Positions 54,352 to 63,611 of a stretch of DNA of 64,000 nt are shown piece after piece. The translations under genes were made by a program, and so were the position numbers. Source of the stretch: Ktedonobacter racemifer DSM 44963 (lineage in GTDB: Bacteria > Chloroflexota > Ktedonobacteria > Ktedonobacterales > Ktedonobacteraceae); the NCBI RefSeq assembly GCF_000178855.1, contig NZ_ADVG01000002.1:1860001-1924000 (forward strand). The letters are read 5' to 3'. Position 1 is the stretch's first letter. Each line of letters begins with the position of its first letter. The notes below the pieces were generated by a model. The model was not told the origin of the DNA. It saw only the letters and a program-made list of their open reading frames with translations, and searched no databases.

Positions 54352-54774
54352 TTATACCTCGGTCAGCAAGCGCTCAGACCGCACGTTCTCCCGGACGAAC
54401 TTGATGATCTCATCGGTCGAGGTCCCCGGTCCAAAACAGCCTTGAATGCCCATAGTCTTGATAGCAGGAATGTCTTCGTCGGGTAAGATGCCGCCTGCCG
54501 CCACCAGCACATCATCAACTTCGTTCTGCTTGAGCAGCTCCATGACTTTGGGAAAGATGGCCATATGTGCGCCGGAGAGAATGCTCATCAAAATCGCGTC
54601 CACGTCCTCCTGGACCGAGGCTTCAACGATCATCTCCGGGGTTTGACGAATGCCAGTGTAGATTACTTCCATGCCCGCGTCGCGCAGGGCACGCGCAATC
54701 ACTTTCGCGCCCCTGTCATGCCCATCCAGGCCAGGTTTGGCAACCAGGACGCGAATTTTACGTGTATCAGCCAT
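54352..54774 (-). CDS. Methylmalonyl-CoA mutase B12-binding subunit
   Basis: 140 residues, one cobalamin-binding domain: PGLDGHDRGAKVIA (DxHxxG with the cobalt-ligand His), then SILSGAH and AGGILPDED with CFGPGTS. It carries the B12-binding half only; the TIM-barrel subunit must be encoded elsewhere. AAGGAGTCACCT precedes the ATG. It overlaps the end of the methyltransferase gene by 8 bases and is followed 3 bases later by meaB, so all three are co-transcribed. Confidence 0.92.
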   Translation of the reverse strand: MADTRKIRVLVAKPGLDGHDRGAKVIARALRDAGMEVIYTGIRQTPEMIVEASVQEDVDAILMSILSGAHMAIFPKVMELLKQNEVDDVLVAAGGILPDEDIPAIKTMGIQGCFGPGTSTDEIIKFVRENVRSERLLTEV

Positions 54775-56506
54775 AGGTGACTCCTTTGTCGGCGCTTCTT
54801 CGATCTAAGGGCGAACTGCTTGCTCGCCGTCCCTGGAGAGCTGATTCGTAGAGCGCGCAGATCGCTTGCTCTAGCTCCTCGTACATCTCCTTCTCCTTCA
54901 ATTCTACTACGGGAGGTATCGCGCTGCAAGCGGACTGTAGCTCCCTGGCGCGCTGAATGATGAAACGGCGCTCGGGGCCAGCCAGGGTGGGGACAGGCAG
55001 GTGCGCCAGGACATGCTGCTCGATCTGCGGCTGCACCCATTTATACGCTGTATGCAGCACATAGGTATAGGCGCGCAGGAGACGCGAGTTGAGCAAGGCC
55101 AGCAGAAAAAGCAGCTCGTCTTCCTGCTCCTGGGATGTACGTAGATCCTCACGCGCAAGGTTGAGTATATAGAGCGTCTGTAAAACAATATGCCCCTCAA
55201 GGTCAAGCGTGGCCTGAAGCTGGCCCGTACTCTTGATCACCAATATCTTAGGGGCGTGATAACGCGCCAGGGGCTTGTGAATATGCTCGCGTTGCATCCA
55301 GCGTATAGCTTGAGGAAAGCGATAGGGGAGAATATCGACGCCTCCCCGTAAGACGGGATACCACTCGCCCTCATCCGGGCGCCAGGGGGAGAGGAGCGCG
55401 TGATCCTTACTCAGCTCCTCACCGCGCCTGACGGTGACCCAGTGCGAAAGCGGGGCCAACAGGGCCTTCCTACCCGCCTGGACCTGGCTATGCAGATAGA
55501 GGCGTTCAATTAAGGTCCCCTGCATGCGCCCCCATAAGTAGCGTAACTCCGCTTCAGGTTGACGTGCCAGGACCTCCTGCCTGATCATACTAGTATGCTC
55601 GTGTGCCTGTTCGGACTTCTCGCTCCCTAGAATTGGCGTATGCAAAATCAACGATTCATTGCCGATGGAAATGGGCACTACCGTTCCACTAGGCAGGTGC
55701 CATTGTCCACGTGTCCAGGTCACCTGGTGCGAACGCTTAGGCAGGCGCTTCTGCGCCACGATGACGACCGCGCCCACAAAGGCCGAGAAAACGCCGGAGA
55801 GATGCCAGAGCTGGTGAATCGTCGTCTCTCGCAACAGTGCTTGGCGCTCGCTTGCGGCATTGGTGCGCGCGAGCACTGGATCTGGCAGCACCAGGCCAAT
55901 CCAACCACCAGGGCGCACCAGGCGCAATGCCAGGTCGAGAAATAGCAGGTAGCTATCGCTCTGTCCCTGATGACCACGCGCCTGGCGATAGGCGCTGAGA
56001 TCGGTATTTTTGGCCGCCAGGTAAGGAGGATTCGCCAGAAAGAGATCAATATCGGCATGGCGCTTTTCCGCCAGCGCCTGCCCCCAGGGAAATGTAAGCG
56101 CGTCGGCCTGGTGGATATGGAGTGGCAGAGAACTGCGATGTTGGAGAGATTGCAGGGTATATGTGGTAAGTGCTTCACGGAGGTGCATCTCAGCCATAAA
56201 ACAAGCGACGGGATCGGGATCAAAACCCCAGATGTTTTGCTGGACGCGACTCAACGTCTGACGCTGGCTCAAACCGTTGGCCTCCGCCGAGAGGACCAGG
56301 CGATGTAAGACAGCCGTCAGGAAGTTGCCACCACCACAGGCAGGATCGAGGACACGGAGCTGGGTGAGATTGCGCTCAGGCGAGAAACCACAGGCATCGA
56401 GAATCTGCTCCACCAGGCGCGGTGGCGTCGAGAAATGTCCTCGCGTCTTCCGCTCAGTCGGAGCGAGACTGGACTCATACCAGTTGACGAGATCGTGAGC
56501 TGCCAT
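54767..56506 (-). CDS. Adenine-specific DNA methyltransferase (N6, Eco57I/TaqI-like)
   Basis: 579 residues. Motif X-like GHFSTPPRLVEQI, motif I VLDPACGGGNFL, motif IV NPPYLAAKNTDLSAYRQ (N6-adenine type) and PGGWIGLVLPDPVLA. The C-terminal part (PVLRGGVDILPYRF, then LVIKSTGQLQATLDLEGHIVLQT in two blocks) resembles a TaqI-type specificity domain. No restriction enzyme is encoded next to it, so it appears orphan. GGAAGGGGAGAG precedes the ATG. Its coupling with a B12-mutase gene is unusual. Confidence 0.9.
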   Translation of the reverse strand: MAAHDLVNWYESSLAPTERKTRGHFSTPPRLVEQILDACGFSPERNLTQLRVLDPACGGGNFLTAVLHRLVLSAEANGLSQRQTLSRVQQNIWGFDPDPVACFMAEMHLREALTTYTLQSLQHRSSLPLHIHQADALTFPWGQALAEKRHADIDLFLANPPYLAAKNTDLSAYRQARGHQGQSDSYLLFLDLALRLVRPGGWIGLVLPDPVLARTNAASERQALLRETTIHQLWHLSGVFSAFVGAVVIVAQKRLPKRSHQVTWTRGQWHLPSGTVVPISIGNESLILHTPILGSEKSEQAHEHTSMIRQEVLARQPEAELRYLWGRMQGTLIERLYLHSQVQAGRKALLAPLSHWVTVRRGEELSKDHALLSPWRPDEGEWYPVLRGGVDILPYRFPQAIRWMQREHIHKPLARYHAPKILVIKSTGQLQATLDLEGHIVLQTLYILNLAREDLRTSQEQEDELLFLLALLNSRLLRAYTYVLHTAYKWVQPQIEQHVLAHLPVPTLAGPERRFIIQRARELQSACSAIPPVVELKEKEMYEELEQAICALYESALQGRRASSSPLDRRSADKGVTYG

Positions 56507-56568
56507 CTCTCCCCTTCCAGCTATCCTTACAGAAGCATCTATTCATTGGTTACATTGCTTCGCGTTGA

Positions 56569-57324
56569 TCAAAGCTGAGGCTGCGGCTCATCCCCTATAT
56601 CAATGATTGGAGCGTTCCCGCGCTGTTTCTGTAGAGCCTCTAGCGCCTCGCGAGCCGCGAGGCGTCCAGCCTCTTTGATGCTGGAGGCCTTGCCCAGGCC
56701 TAGAAGCGTCTCCTGATCATAGACACCTACCAGGAAGATACGATCATTATTACGCCCACTCTGCTCCAGGACACGATAGCGTGGGAGACTTCCCGTGCGC
56801 TGCAAGATAATCTTTTGCAAACGCCCTTTAGGATTGGTGTCCGCCTGCACACTGATCTGCTCAACCATAGGCAGAATTGCCCGTGCCACAAAGTCGCGCG
56901 CGACCTCTGATCCCTGATCGATATGAATCGCCCCCACCAGCGCCTCCAACACATCCGCACACAATGAGTCACGCGACCGCTCATTAAAGGTGCGCAGGTT
57001 CGCGATATCCACGCGAATAAAAGGGAACAACCCAAGCTGCTGCCCAATAAGCGCAAAGACACGGCGGCTTACCACCTCGGACTTGAGGGCCGTCATATCC
57101 CCTTCACTCGCGTTTGGGAAGCTGCGATAAATGTACTCCACAACATGAGCGCTAATAATCGCATCGCCCAGGAATTCCAGGGTGTCATATGAGTCGCGTA
57201 GCGCCGTTTCGGTACAACACGAGTGGTGCGTAATCGCTCGTAGCAGCAGAGAACGGTCGTGAAACGTCACCTGAAGCAGCGCTTCTAATGCGAGCAAATT
57301 ATCGATATTTTCTATGTCTCCCAT
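56569..57324 (-). CDS. rnc: Ribonuclease III
   Basis: 251 residues. The catalytic signature reads DTLEFLGDAIISAHV, followed by DVLEALVGAIHIDQG; both acidic clusters are present. A C-terminal dsRNA-binding domain covers about 175-245 (NPKGRLQKIILQRTGSLPRYRV, KEAGRLAAREALEAL). It cuts double-stranded RNA in rRNA and mRNA processing. No Shine-Dalgarno is seen; a TATAAT only 9 bases before the ATG suggests a near-leaderless transcript. Confidence 0.95.
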   Translation of the reverse strand: MGDIENIDNLLALEALLQVTFHDRSLLLRAITHHSCCTETALRDSYDTLEFLGDAIISAHVVEYIYRSFPNASEGDMTALKSEVVSRRVFALIGQQLGLFPFIRVDIANLRTFNERSRDSLCADVLEALVGAIHIDQGSEVARDFVARAILPMVEQISVQADTNPKGRLQKIILQRTGSLPRYRVLEQSGRNNDRIFLVGVYDQETLLGLGKASSIKEAGRLAAREALEALQKQRGNAPIIDIGDEPQPQL

Positions 57325-57443
57325 GATACCATTATTATATATCAGTATTCTATAGCACGTTGATGTTAGCCATCGTTTATATCATAATATCATATCTACT
57401 GCGAGATAGGAGAAGCCTGTTTCAACAACGCTGCCAGGTATGC

Positions 57444-57449
57444 TACACT
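57444..57449 (+). promoter_or_regulatory. Candidate promoter of the CopC-CopD gene
   Basis: TGCTACACT with TTCAAC 17 bases upstream (57421-57426). Confidence 0.45.
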
Positions 57450-57501
57450 GTGGTCTGGCATCCCTCCACCGGGACATCACGTACAAAAGGTCGTTATCCG
57501 T

Positions 57502-59397
57502 ATGCAAGCACAAAGATTTTTTCGGGCTATACCTATACATACATTTCTAACTATAGCTGCGCCTCTCGCCCTGCTCCTGCTAGTGATGACTCCCCTGCCA
57601 GGCCAGGCGTCTTCCATCCTCCTGCGCTCAGATCCCCCGGCAGATAAGCTCCTGCTCACCGCGCCATCCGAGGTCCATCTCTGGTTTAGCGAAGATCTCA
57701 ATCCAGTGGCCAGTACGGTCATGGTCCAGAACGCCGAACACAGGCGAGTCGATTTACGCACCTATGCCAGCGGTCATGAGCTTGTCGTCCCATTGCAAAG
57801 TCCCCTGCCACCAGGAGTCTATACTGTCTCCTGGCGCACGCTGGCGAGCTACGATGGGCAGACGCTGACAGGCGCCTTTACCTTCGGTATAACTGGACCA
57901 GATGGAGCCTTACCTCAAGGCGCAAGCCTGGCGGGAGTGGCTAATGCCTTTGGCGTCACGTCTCTTGCCTCCGGACAAATCGACCTTGTGAGCGTGCTCT
58001 ATGGGCTGATGCAAACCCTTCTGGCGCTGGGTGCAACCTTCTGGGTCGGGACCTTATTCTGGCGCGCATTTATTACATACAAACAGGCGAGCACCGAGCA
58101 TCAAACCATACGTGAGCGCGAAGAGCGGCTGTTTGAGCATAAACTGGCGCAGCCACTCTTGATCCTGCTCCTGTGCGCCAATATTGGCCTGCTGTTCAGC
58201 AATAGTCTGGCGCTTGCTCAGGGAGAGGGCACGCAGGTTATACCCAGCGCCATACAACTCCTTACCACGGGAGGATTTGGGACCTACTGGCTTTTGCAGC
58301 AGTTTCTGCTCATCGTCGCGCTCCTGCTGCCTGCACAGGCTACACCTGACGCCACTGATGCGCAATATTCGCGGTCGTCGCTCCTGACATGGGGAAGGCT
58401 GGCACTGGGCTGCATCCTCCTGCTCCTCTTCGCCCTGAGCGGACATGGCGCATCCACTATCAGCGGCTCATCACTCCTGGGCCTTGGTAGCGACTGGCTT
58501 CACTGGCTGGGTACCGCTATGTGGGTCGGCGGCATGTTCTACGTCGCCTGGGTCTACCTGCCCGCCCTACGCGATCAGCCCCCGCTCACTCAGGGAAAAG
58601 CTCTGCTGAACACACTAGGCGCTTTCTCTCCCCTGGCCCTGACCGGGTTGCTTCTCCTCCTGGTCACAGGACCCTTCAGCTCCAGCCTGCACCTGCAATC
58701 CTGGGAGCAGGTGTTGAGCACCCCTTATGGCCGTACCCTGATTGTAAAATGCCTCCTGCTGGCAATACTACTCTGCGTGGGAGCGGTACAAGATCTGCTC
58801 ATTCGCCCACGTCTTAACCGCGACTACAAGAAAATTGAGCGGATCCAGGTTGAGGCTGGCGAGGAGACAAAAGCACGCTTGGCCGCTGATGTCAGCAAGA
58901 AAATCGAGCGTCAGGTCGAACACGCTACGCGCACGCTCCACACGCTTCTGCGCTGGGAGGCGCTGCTGGGTATCACACTCCTGCTCGCAAGCAGCCTCAT
59001 GAGCGTCTACGCGGCTACCACTGCGCCTGCTCAGCCTGCTAGTAGTACAGGCACCGCGACCAAAACAAATAAGCCCTTCCAGGGAAGCATGCGAACCGAG
59101 GATCAACAGTTCAACGTTCAACTTACCATCTCACCCAATCGCATTGGCCCTAACACCTTCACCGTCCATGTCCTGGATAAGCAAGGGCAGAACGCGAAAA
59201 ACATTCAGGTTGGGCTGGCTGCGGATATGGTTGAGATGCGCATGGGCGCCACGCTACTCACTTTACAGCCTGACGACAGAGGAAACTTCAGCGGTACCGC
59301 CATTCTCCCGATGAGTGGACTGTGGCAAATTGATGTACACATCCGCACCACGGATACGACACAACATACCGCAAGTTTCCGCATTCAGACATCGTAG
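57502..59397 (+). CDS. CopC-CopD fusion with a C-terminal YtkA-like domain
   Basis: 631 residues. A signal-like helix (LALLLLVMTPLPGQASS), a CopC domain (about 30-130: LRSDPPADKLLLTAPSEVHLWFSE in blocks, GVYTVSWRTLASYDGQTLTGAFTF), then about eight membrane helices of CopD, and an outer C-terminal domain (about 530-631) rich in beta strands, as in YtkA/FixH-like proteins. These proteins handle copper at the membrane, but CopC's N-terminal His ligand and Met-rich loop are not evident, so metal binding is uncertain. It heads a run of three plus-strand genes of extracellular proteins. Confidence 0.88.
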   Translation: MQAQRFFRAIPIHTFLTIAAPLALLLLVMTPLPGQASSILLRSDPPADKLLLTAPSEVHLWFSEDLNPVASTVMVQNAEHRRVDLRTYASGHELVVPLQSPLPPGVYTVSWRTLASYDGQTLTGAFTFGITGPDGALPQGASLAGVANAFGVTSLASGQIDLVSVLYGLMQTLLALGATFWVGTLFWRAFITYKQASTEHQTIREREERLFEHKLAQPLLILLLCANIGLLFSNSLALAQGEGTQVIPSAIQLLTTGGFGTYWLLQQFLLIVALLLPAQATPDATDAQYSRSSLLTWGRLALGCILLLLFALSGHGASTISGSSLLGLGSDWLHWLGTAMWVGGMFYVAWVYLPALRDQPPLTQGKALLNTLGAFSPLALTGLLLLLVTGPFSSSLHLQSWEQVLSTPYGRTLIVKCLLLAILLCVGAVQDLLIRPRLNRDYKKIERIQVEAGEETKARLAADVSKKIERQVEHATRTLHTLLRWEALLGITLLLASSLMSVYAATTAPAQPASSTGTATKTNKPFQGSMRTEDQQFNVQLTISPNRIGPNTFTVHVLDKQGQNAKNIQVGLAADMVEMRMGATLLTLQPDDRGNFSGTAILPMSGLWQIDVHIRTTDTTQHTASFRIQTS

Positions 59398-59434
59398 TAA
59401 CATTTGTGTAGAAAAATATTTTGAGGAGCAGAAT

Positions 59435-60517
59435 ATGAGCTGGGGCAACAGGCGTTTTCGACGCTGGCTACCATTGAGCTTATGTATACTTATGGCCCTG
59501 GTGCTCGCGAGTTGTAGCGGCACCGGGAACGATACCACAACAAGCAATGCCCAGACCGCCCAGAAGGTCAATGTCTTTGGCACAGCCGCGAATCATCCTC
59601 ACTCCTTGCTGGCCTTTGCCAACCATACGCTCTTGCTCGCGACCCACTATGGCCTCTTCCGTACCACAGATGATGGCGCGAGCTGGAAGATGGTGGCAGG
59701 AGGCCCAGGGCAGGCGATGGAGGGCTTGATGAGCTACTCCATGGTGAGCAGCCCCGTAGACTCTCAACGCATCTACGCCCTGGCTCAGCCCACTGACAAG
59801 TCATCGAAGGGTACACCTGGCCTCTACACCAGTAGCGACCAGGGGCAGACCTGGCAGCTCAGCATTGCCGCCCGGAAGCTTACGCCCAGCACGCTTTTCC
59901 TGGCCCAGGCTGGCGCTACCTCCGCCAACGAGGTCTATGTCTATATCAACACGCTGGGCAGTCATGGGCTACTCGTGAGCCTGGACGGTGGAAAGAACTT
60001 TCAGGCGGCTGGCGAGCTGCCCTTTGGCAGCCTGAGCAGCCTGCTCGCCCTCCCAGGCGAGAAACATGTGCTCCTGGCCGGGAGCAGCGATGGCCTGGCG
60101 CGTAGCGAGGATGATGGACAACACTGGACAAAGCTACAGAACACAGGCGGCATCTATGAGCTGGCGACAGGCGGGAACAACGGCCCTATCTATGCCAGCG
60201 GCGATGATGGCGTGTATGCCTCTCAGGATCATGGCAAGACCTTCCAACAGGTCTATTCAGCCGCGGCCATTAACTCGCTGAGCGTCTCCTCACAACAACC
60301 GCTCACACTTTACGGGAAGACTGGCACGTCTCTCTATCGCAGCAGCGATGGCGGCAAAAGCTGGAGCAAACTACCTCCCCTGCAAGGGAACTACTTCAAT
60401 GTGGTGGCCCACCCGGGTGACGCAGGAGAGGTCTATATCTCGCTCTCCTACCCGGTTGCCATCTATCGCTTTGACCAGGCCAGCCAGCACTGGACCTCGC
60501 TGACACCGAAAAACTAG
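59435..60517 (+). CDS. Lipoprotein with BNR/Asp-box beta-propeller
   Basis: 360 residues from the ATG at 59435 with GAGGAG six bases before. A lipoprotein signal ends LASC. At least six Asp-box repeats follow: TDDGASWKM, SDQGQTWQL, LDGGKNFQA, EDDGQHWTK, QDHGKTFQQ and SDGGKSWSK. This is a sialidase/YCF48-like propeller fold with no glycosidase residues seen, so it is more likely binding or assembly than catalysis. It lies between the CopC-CopD gene and a YncE-like propeller gene. Confidence 0.9.
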   Translation: MSWGNRRFRRWLPLSLCILMALVLASCSGTGNDTTTSNAQTAQKVNVFGTAANHPHSLLAFANHTLLLATHYGLFRTTDDGASWKMVAGGPGQAMEGLMSYSMVSSPVDSQRIYALAQPTDKSSKGTPGLYTSSDQGQTWQLSIAARKLTPSTLFLAQAGATSANEVYVYINTLGSHGLLVSLDGGKNFQAAGELPFGSLSSLLALPGEKHVLLAGSSDGLARSEDDGQHWTKLQNTGGIYELATGGNNGPIYASGDDGVYASQDHGKTFQQVYSAAAINSLSVSSQQPLTLYGKTGTSLYRSSDGGKSWSKLPPLQGNYFNVVAHPGDAGEVYISLSYPVAIYRFDQASQHWTSLTPKN

Positions 60518-60535
60518 AAAGGGAGAAGTGACATC

Positions 60536-61708
60536 ATGGTGCACAGTAGACGTCGCTTGCTCTATCCCACCTTACTCTTGACACTTACCCTGATGGGCCT
60601 CCTGCTCATGGGGAGCAGTCCTCGCCTGGCCTATGCCGATGGCGGCGCGCCCAACCTGGCCTACGTGGCAGGCGCCAGCCAGGGCTTGAGCATCATCGAC
60701 ATCGCCACGCAGAAGGTCACAAAAAACGTAGCACTGAAAGGCAACCCGCACACCGTCCTGCTCAGCGTCGATGGCGCGGACCTCTTTGTGACACTACCTC
60801 AGAGCAACCAGGTCGCGGTCCTCGATACACATGATGGACATACACTCTGTACGGCAAGCGTTCCCGGGCAGCCCACACTTTTAGCCTACGACCTGAACAC
60901 CAAGCTTATCTACAGTGGCGGCAATGGGACCAGCGGCGTGCGTGAGATTGATCCCAAAAACTGCCAGGTCATACGCACGCTGGCAACAGATGGTCCCGTC
61001 TATGGACTGGCCATGGCCTATGTCTCAGATCCCCAGTCAGATACGGTTGGCAATCAACTCTGGATCTCTAGCGAGCACGATGTCATCGTCTATGACCTGA
61101 AACAGCATAAGCAGCTTGCCAGCATTCCCGTTGACGGCGGCCCTCAATATCTCTCTAACCCGCCTGGTACGACGGTCTATGTCACTACCCGTGCTGGGAA
61201 CATTATGACTATTGACCTTGTCTCACACAAGGTCACAAAAATTCTCTCTGGCGGCTCTTATGGTCCCATGGACTTTGATGAAACTACGGGCGAGATGTAT
61301 GTTCCCGACCGGGGCACCAACCAACTGCTGGTGCTCAACCCGGTACATGGAGGCTTCTCCCTGCCCAAAGAGCCTAACCGGGTCATCTCGCTGGAGGAGC
61401 ATCCCCAATCAGTGGCTATTACCAGCGATGGACAGTTCGCCTTTATCGCGCTCACGAGTGGCAAAGTCGTCATGTACGATGTTCCTGGACGCCAGCCCAT
61501 CAATACCCTCGCCGTAGGTGGAAACCCGCAATTTATTATTACCGGCCTCTATCCACCCGCCCTGGCCCAGGCCACGAACGTATCGCCTGATAGCCTGCTC
61601 ACAATTGTCAATATCGTCGCCTATGTGCTAATTGTGTGCCTGCTGCTTGGACTCCTGTTCATCTTCCTGCGCTCACGCAAGAAGGCTGAGCCACACAAGA
61701 AGGGCTAA
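60536..61708 (+). CDS. YncE-like beta-propeller, membrane anchored
   Basis: 390 residues. A signal peptide (LLYPTLLLTLTLMGLLLMGSS), seven short repeats of the type LSIIDIATQKV, VAVLDTHDG, VYDLKQHKQL, MTIDLVSHKV and LVLNPVHGG, then a C-terminal membrane helix (NIVAYVLIVCLLLGLLFIFL) with a basic Lys-rich tail. It resembles YncE/PQQ-like propellers but no cofactor site is evident. It lies 18 bases after the BNR gene; a strong 25-bp hairpin closes the cluster. Confidence 0.88.
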   Translation: MVHSRRRLLYPTLLLTLTLMGLLLMGSSPRLAYADGGAPNLAYVAGASQGLSIIDIATQKVTKNVALKGNPHTVLLSVDGADLFVTLPQSNQVAVLDTHDGHTLCTASVPGQPTLLAYDLNTKLIYSGGNGTSGVREIDPKNCQVIRTLATDGPVYGLAMAYVSDPQSDTVGNQLWISSEHDVIVYDLKQHKQLASIPVDGGPQYLSNPPGTTVYVTTRAGNIMTIDLVSHKVTKILSGGSYGPMDFDETTGEMYVPDRGTNQLLVLNPVHGGFSLPKEPNRVISLEEHPQSVAITSDGQFAFIALTSGKVVMYDVPGRQPINTLAVGGNPQFIITGLYPPALAQATNVSPDSLLTIVNIVAYVLIVCLLLGLLFIFLRSRKKAEPHKKG

Positions 61709-61734
61709 AGATAGCCAATACTGATACAACAACT

Positions 61735-61787
61735 GGATGTGTAGAGCGCCCTGGCAGCCTGCGGCTGCCAGGGCGCTCTACACATCC
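61735..61787. terminator. 25-bp perfect hairpin between convergent genes
   Basis: Perfect 25-base arms around TGC with core CCTGGCAGCC-TGC-GGCTGCCAGG. It lies between the YncE-like gene and the convergent ABC permease gene. Confidence 0.8.
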
Positions 61788-61809
61788 TACTCAAAGGTAT
61801 AAAGTCAAG

Positions 61810-63528
61810 CTAGGCGCGTGTCACGACTGAGAGGATCTCGGGACTGCGATTCAGCAGGCGAGGAGTCACAAGCGATGTGATACCGATATAGACAAGGACG
61901 CCGTAGACCAGCGAAAGCGGAACCGTCAGCGACCAGAGCCAGGTCATGCCAAAGAAGAGTGGCGCGCCCAATGCCAGCAGGACTGGCACCATCACCACGA
62001 CCAGGACCGCGAGCGTCACCAGCGACATCACGGCCCGCATACAGCCAGCCTCAGAGTTTGAACCCATCGAGGTCTGGAAGCCACGCTGAATCTGCCGCCA
62101 CTGCTGAGGGAAGAAGACCGAGGTCAGGTTTCCCAGGCCCACAACCACAAAGATAGCAGAGAAGCCGCCCGCCAGGACGGGAACGAGCAGATTCAAGCTA
62201 TGCGAGAGGAACATCGCCACCGGCACCAGGATCACCAGTTCCACAATCCCGATCGTGAAGGTGACCAGGTTCTTGCCCCATAGGATATGCCAGGGCTTGA
62301 TCGGAAAGAGGAAGAGCGTGCCCAGGCTCTGGCGCTCAAAGCCCAGGATATTATACGAGAAGCGGTAGAGCGAGAGACAGACCATCAATGGCACCAGCAA
62401 GAGCGGGGACCAGCTAGAGAAGCTGTTTGAGCTCGTCCCGCCACCAGATGTAGCATTAAACAGCGTTACAGCGACCACAAAGACAGGCGCAAGCACCGAT
62501 TGCAGCAAGGCTCCGGTAATCTGTGGATCACGCCGCATATATTTCAGGTCCTTGCCCAGCAGCGAAAGCGCTGGCGTTGGGAAGAGGCGCTCCAGAAGAG
62601 CTGGCCTGGCTCCAGATGCCTTCACAGGAGCTGCCGCTGTGGAAGGTACCACAGCCTCACTTGTGGAACGACGACGCACACGCCTGGCCGAGTTATCGAC
62701 CTCGGGACGTACCACCGCCCGCTCTACAATCATTTGCCAGAGGAAGAGCGCCACCACGCCGACCGCCAGCAAGGCCAGCAGCCAGAGCAGCGCCTGGCCC
62801 CAGTTCCCCACCGAGGCCTGCTCAATGGCTCGCGCCGCCATGCCGGGCGGGAGCCACTGGAGATAGGGCGAATACGGATGATTGCTCAGATTATTAATGA
62901 AGTTCTCGGTAAAGATTCCGCGCGAGACAAACTGGCAGAGATAGCCAGAAAAGGAGATAAGCACGATCAGGAAGACACCCAGGTCACGGAAGCGACGGCT
63001 CTGCAAGAAGCTCATCAAGAGCGAGAGGATGAGCTGGCCGACGCCAATCACCTGCACATAAAAGACCAGCACCGTCACAATACTAAAGAGCACCAGGGGC
63101 AACGAGAAGGCCCAACCTGCAATCAGGCCCGCAAAGACCAGTAACAGGCCCAGCGTCATTGTGTCCAGCAGGGTCGAGAGCACGAGACTAAGCATCTTCT
63201 CGCCTCGCGTAAGTGGGAAAAGCGCTAGCTTGGTCAGGTCCAGACCTTCATTGGTATTAAATTCAAGCAGCGGCAGCACCACCCAGAGCACATTCAGCGC
63301 CGTCAGGAGCAACAAGGTCGCCTCAAAATTGGCAGGGGCTGGCAGAAAGCGGCCCGCCGCGAAGAAGAGAAAGGCCGCCCAGAAACCCGCCCAAAGCAGC
63401 ACCAGGATCAGCACAATACGACTAATGATGCGTCCGACCTTGCCCTTACCGGGGCGGGTAAAGCCACGCAGAAATGTCTTCCAGCGCAGCCAGAGCAGCC
63501 AGCGGATTTTATCGCGATGGATAAGCAC
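61810..63528 (-). CDS. ABC-2-type transporter permease
   Basis: 572 residues with about twelve hydrophobic segments in two halves, separated by a Ser/Arg-rich loop (RRVRRRSTSEAVVPSTAAAP) at about 280-320. The N-terminal stretch is basic. It resembles the large permeases paired with YhaQ/NatA-like ATPases, here the neighbour upstream on the same strand. Substrate unknown. Confidence 0.85.
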   Translation of the reverse strand: MLIHRDKIRWLLWLRWKTFLRGFTRPGKGKVGRIISRIVLILVLLWAGFWAAFLFFAAGRFLPAPANFEATLLLLTALNVLWVVLPLLEFNTNEGLDLTKLALFPLTRGEKMLSLVLSTLLDTMTLGLLLVFAGLIAGWAFSLPLVLFSIVTVLVFYVQVIGVGQLILSLLMSFLQSRRFRDLGVFLIVLISFSGYLCQFVSRGIFTENFINNLSNHPYSPYLQWLPPGMAARAIEQASVGNWGQALLWLLALLAVGVVALFLWQMIVERAVVRPEVDNSARRVRRRSTSEAVVPSTAAAPVKASGARPALLERLFPTPALSLLGKDLKYMRRDPQITGALLQSVLAPVFVVAVTLFNATSGGGTSSNSFSSWSPLLLVPLMVCLSLYRFSYNILGFERQSLGTLFLFPIKPWHILWGKNLVTFTIGIVELVILVPVAMFLSHSLNLLVPVLAGGFSAIFVVVGLGNLTSVFFPQQWRQIQRGFQTSMGSNSEAGCMRAVMSLVTLAVLVVVMVPVLLALGAPLFFGMTWLWSLTVPLSLVYGVLVYIGITSLVTPRLLNRSPEILSVVTRA

Positions 63529-63550
63529 ACCACACTCCTATTACTTCTGA

Positions 63551-63603
63551 TCCGAAACCCTGAGCGCGAAGCGCTAGTCACGAGAGTGACGTTGGGTTTC
63601 GGA
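63551..63603. repeat. Branched inverted-repeat element between ABC genes
   Basis: Outer stem TCCGAAACCC/GGGTTTCGGA encloses AGCGC-GAA-GCGCT and GTCAC-GAGA-GTGAC, a three-way junction. It fills most of the gap between ATPase and permease. Confidence 0.6.
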
Positions 63604-63611
63604 ATAAGGAT

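Noticed and set aside
54767..56506. Restriction-modification system
   Set aside because: Only the methyltransferase is present; neighbours are mutase genes and RNase III, with no nuclease or specificity partner.
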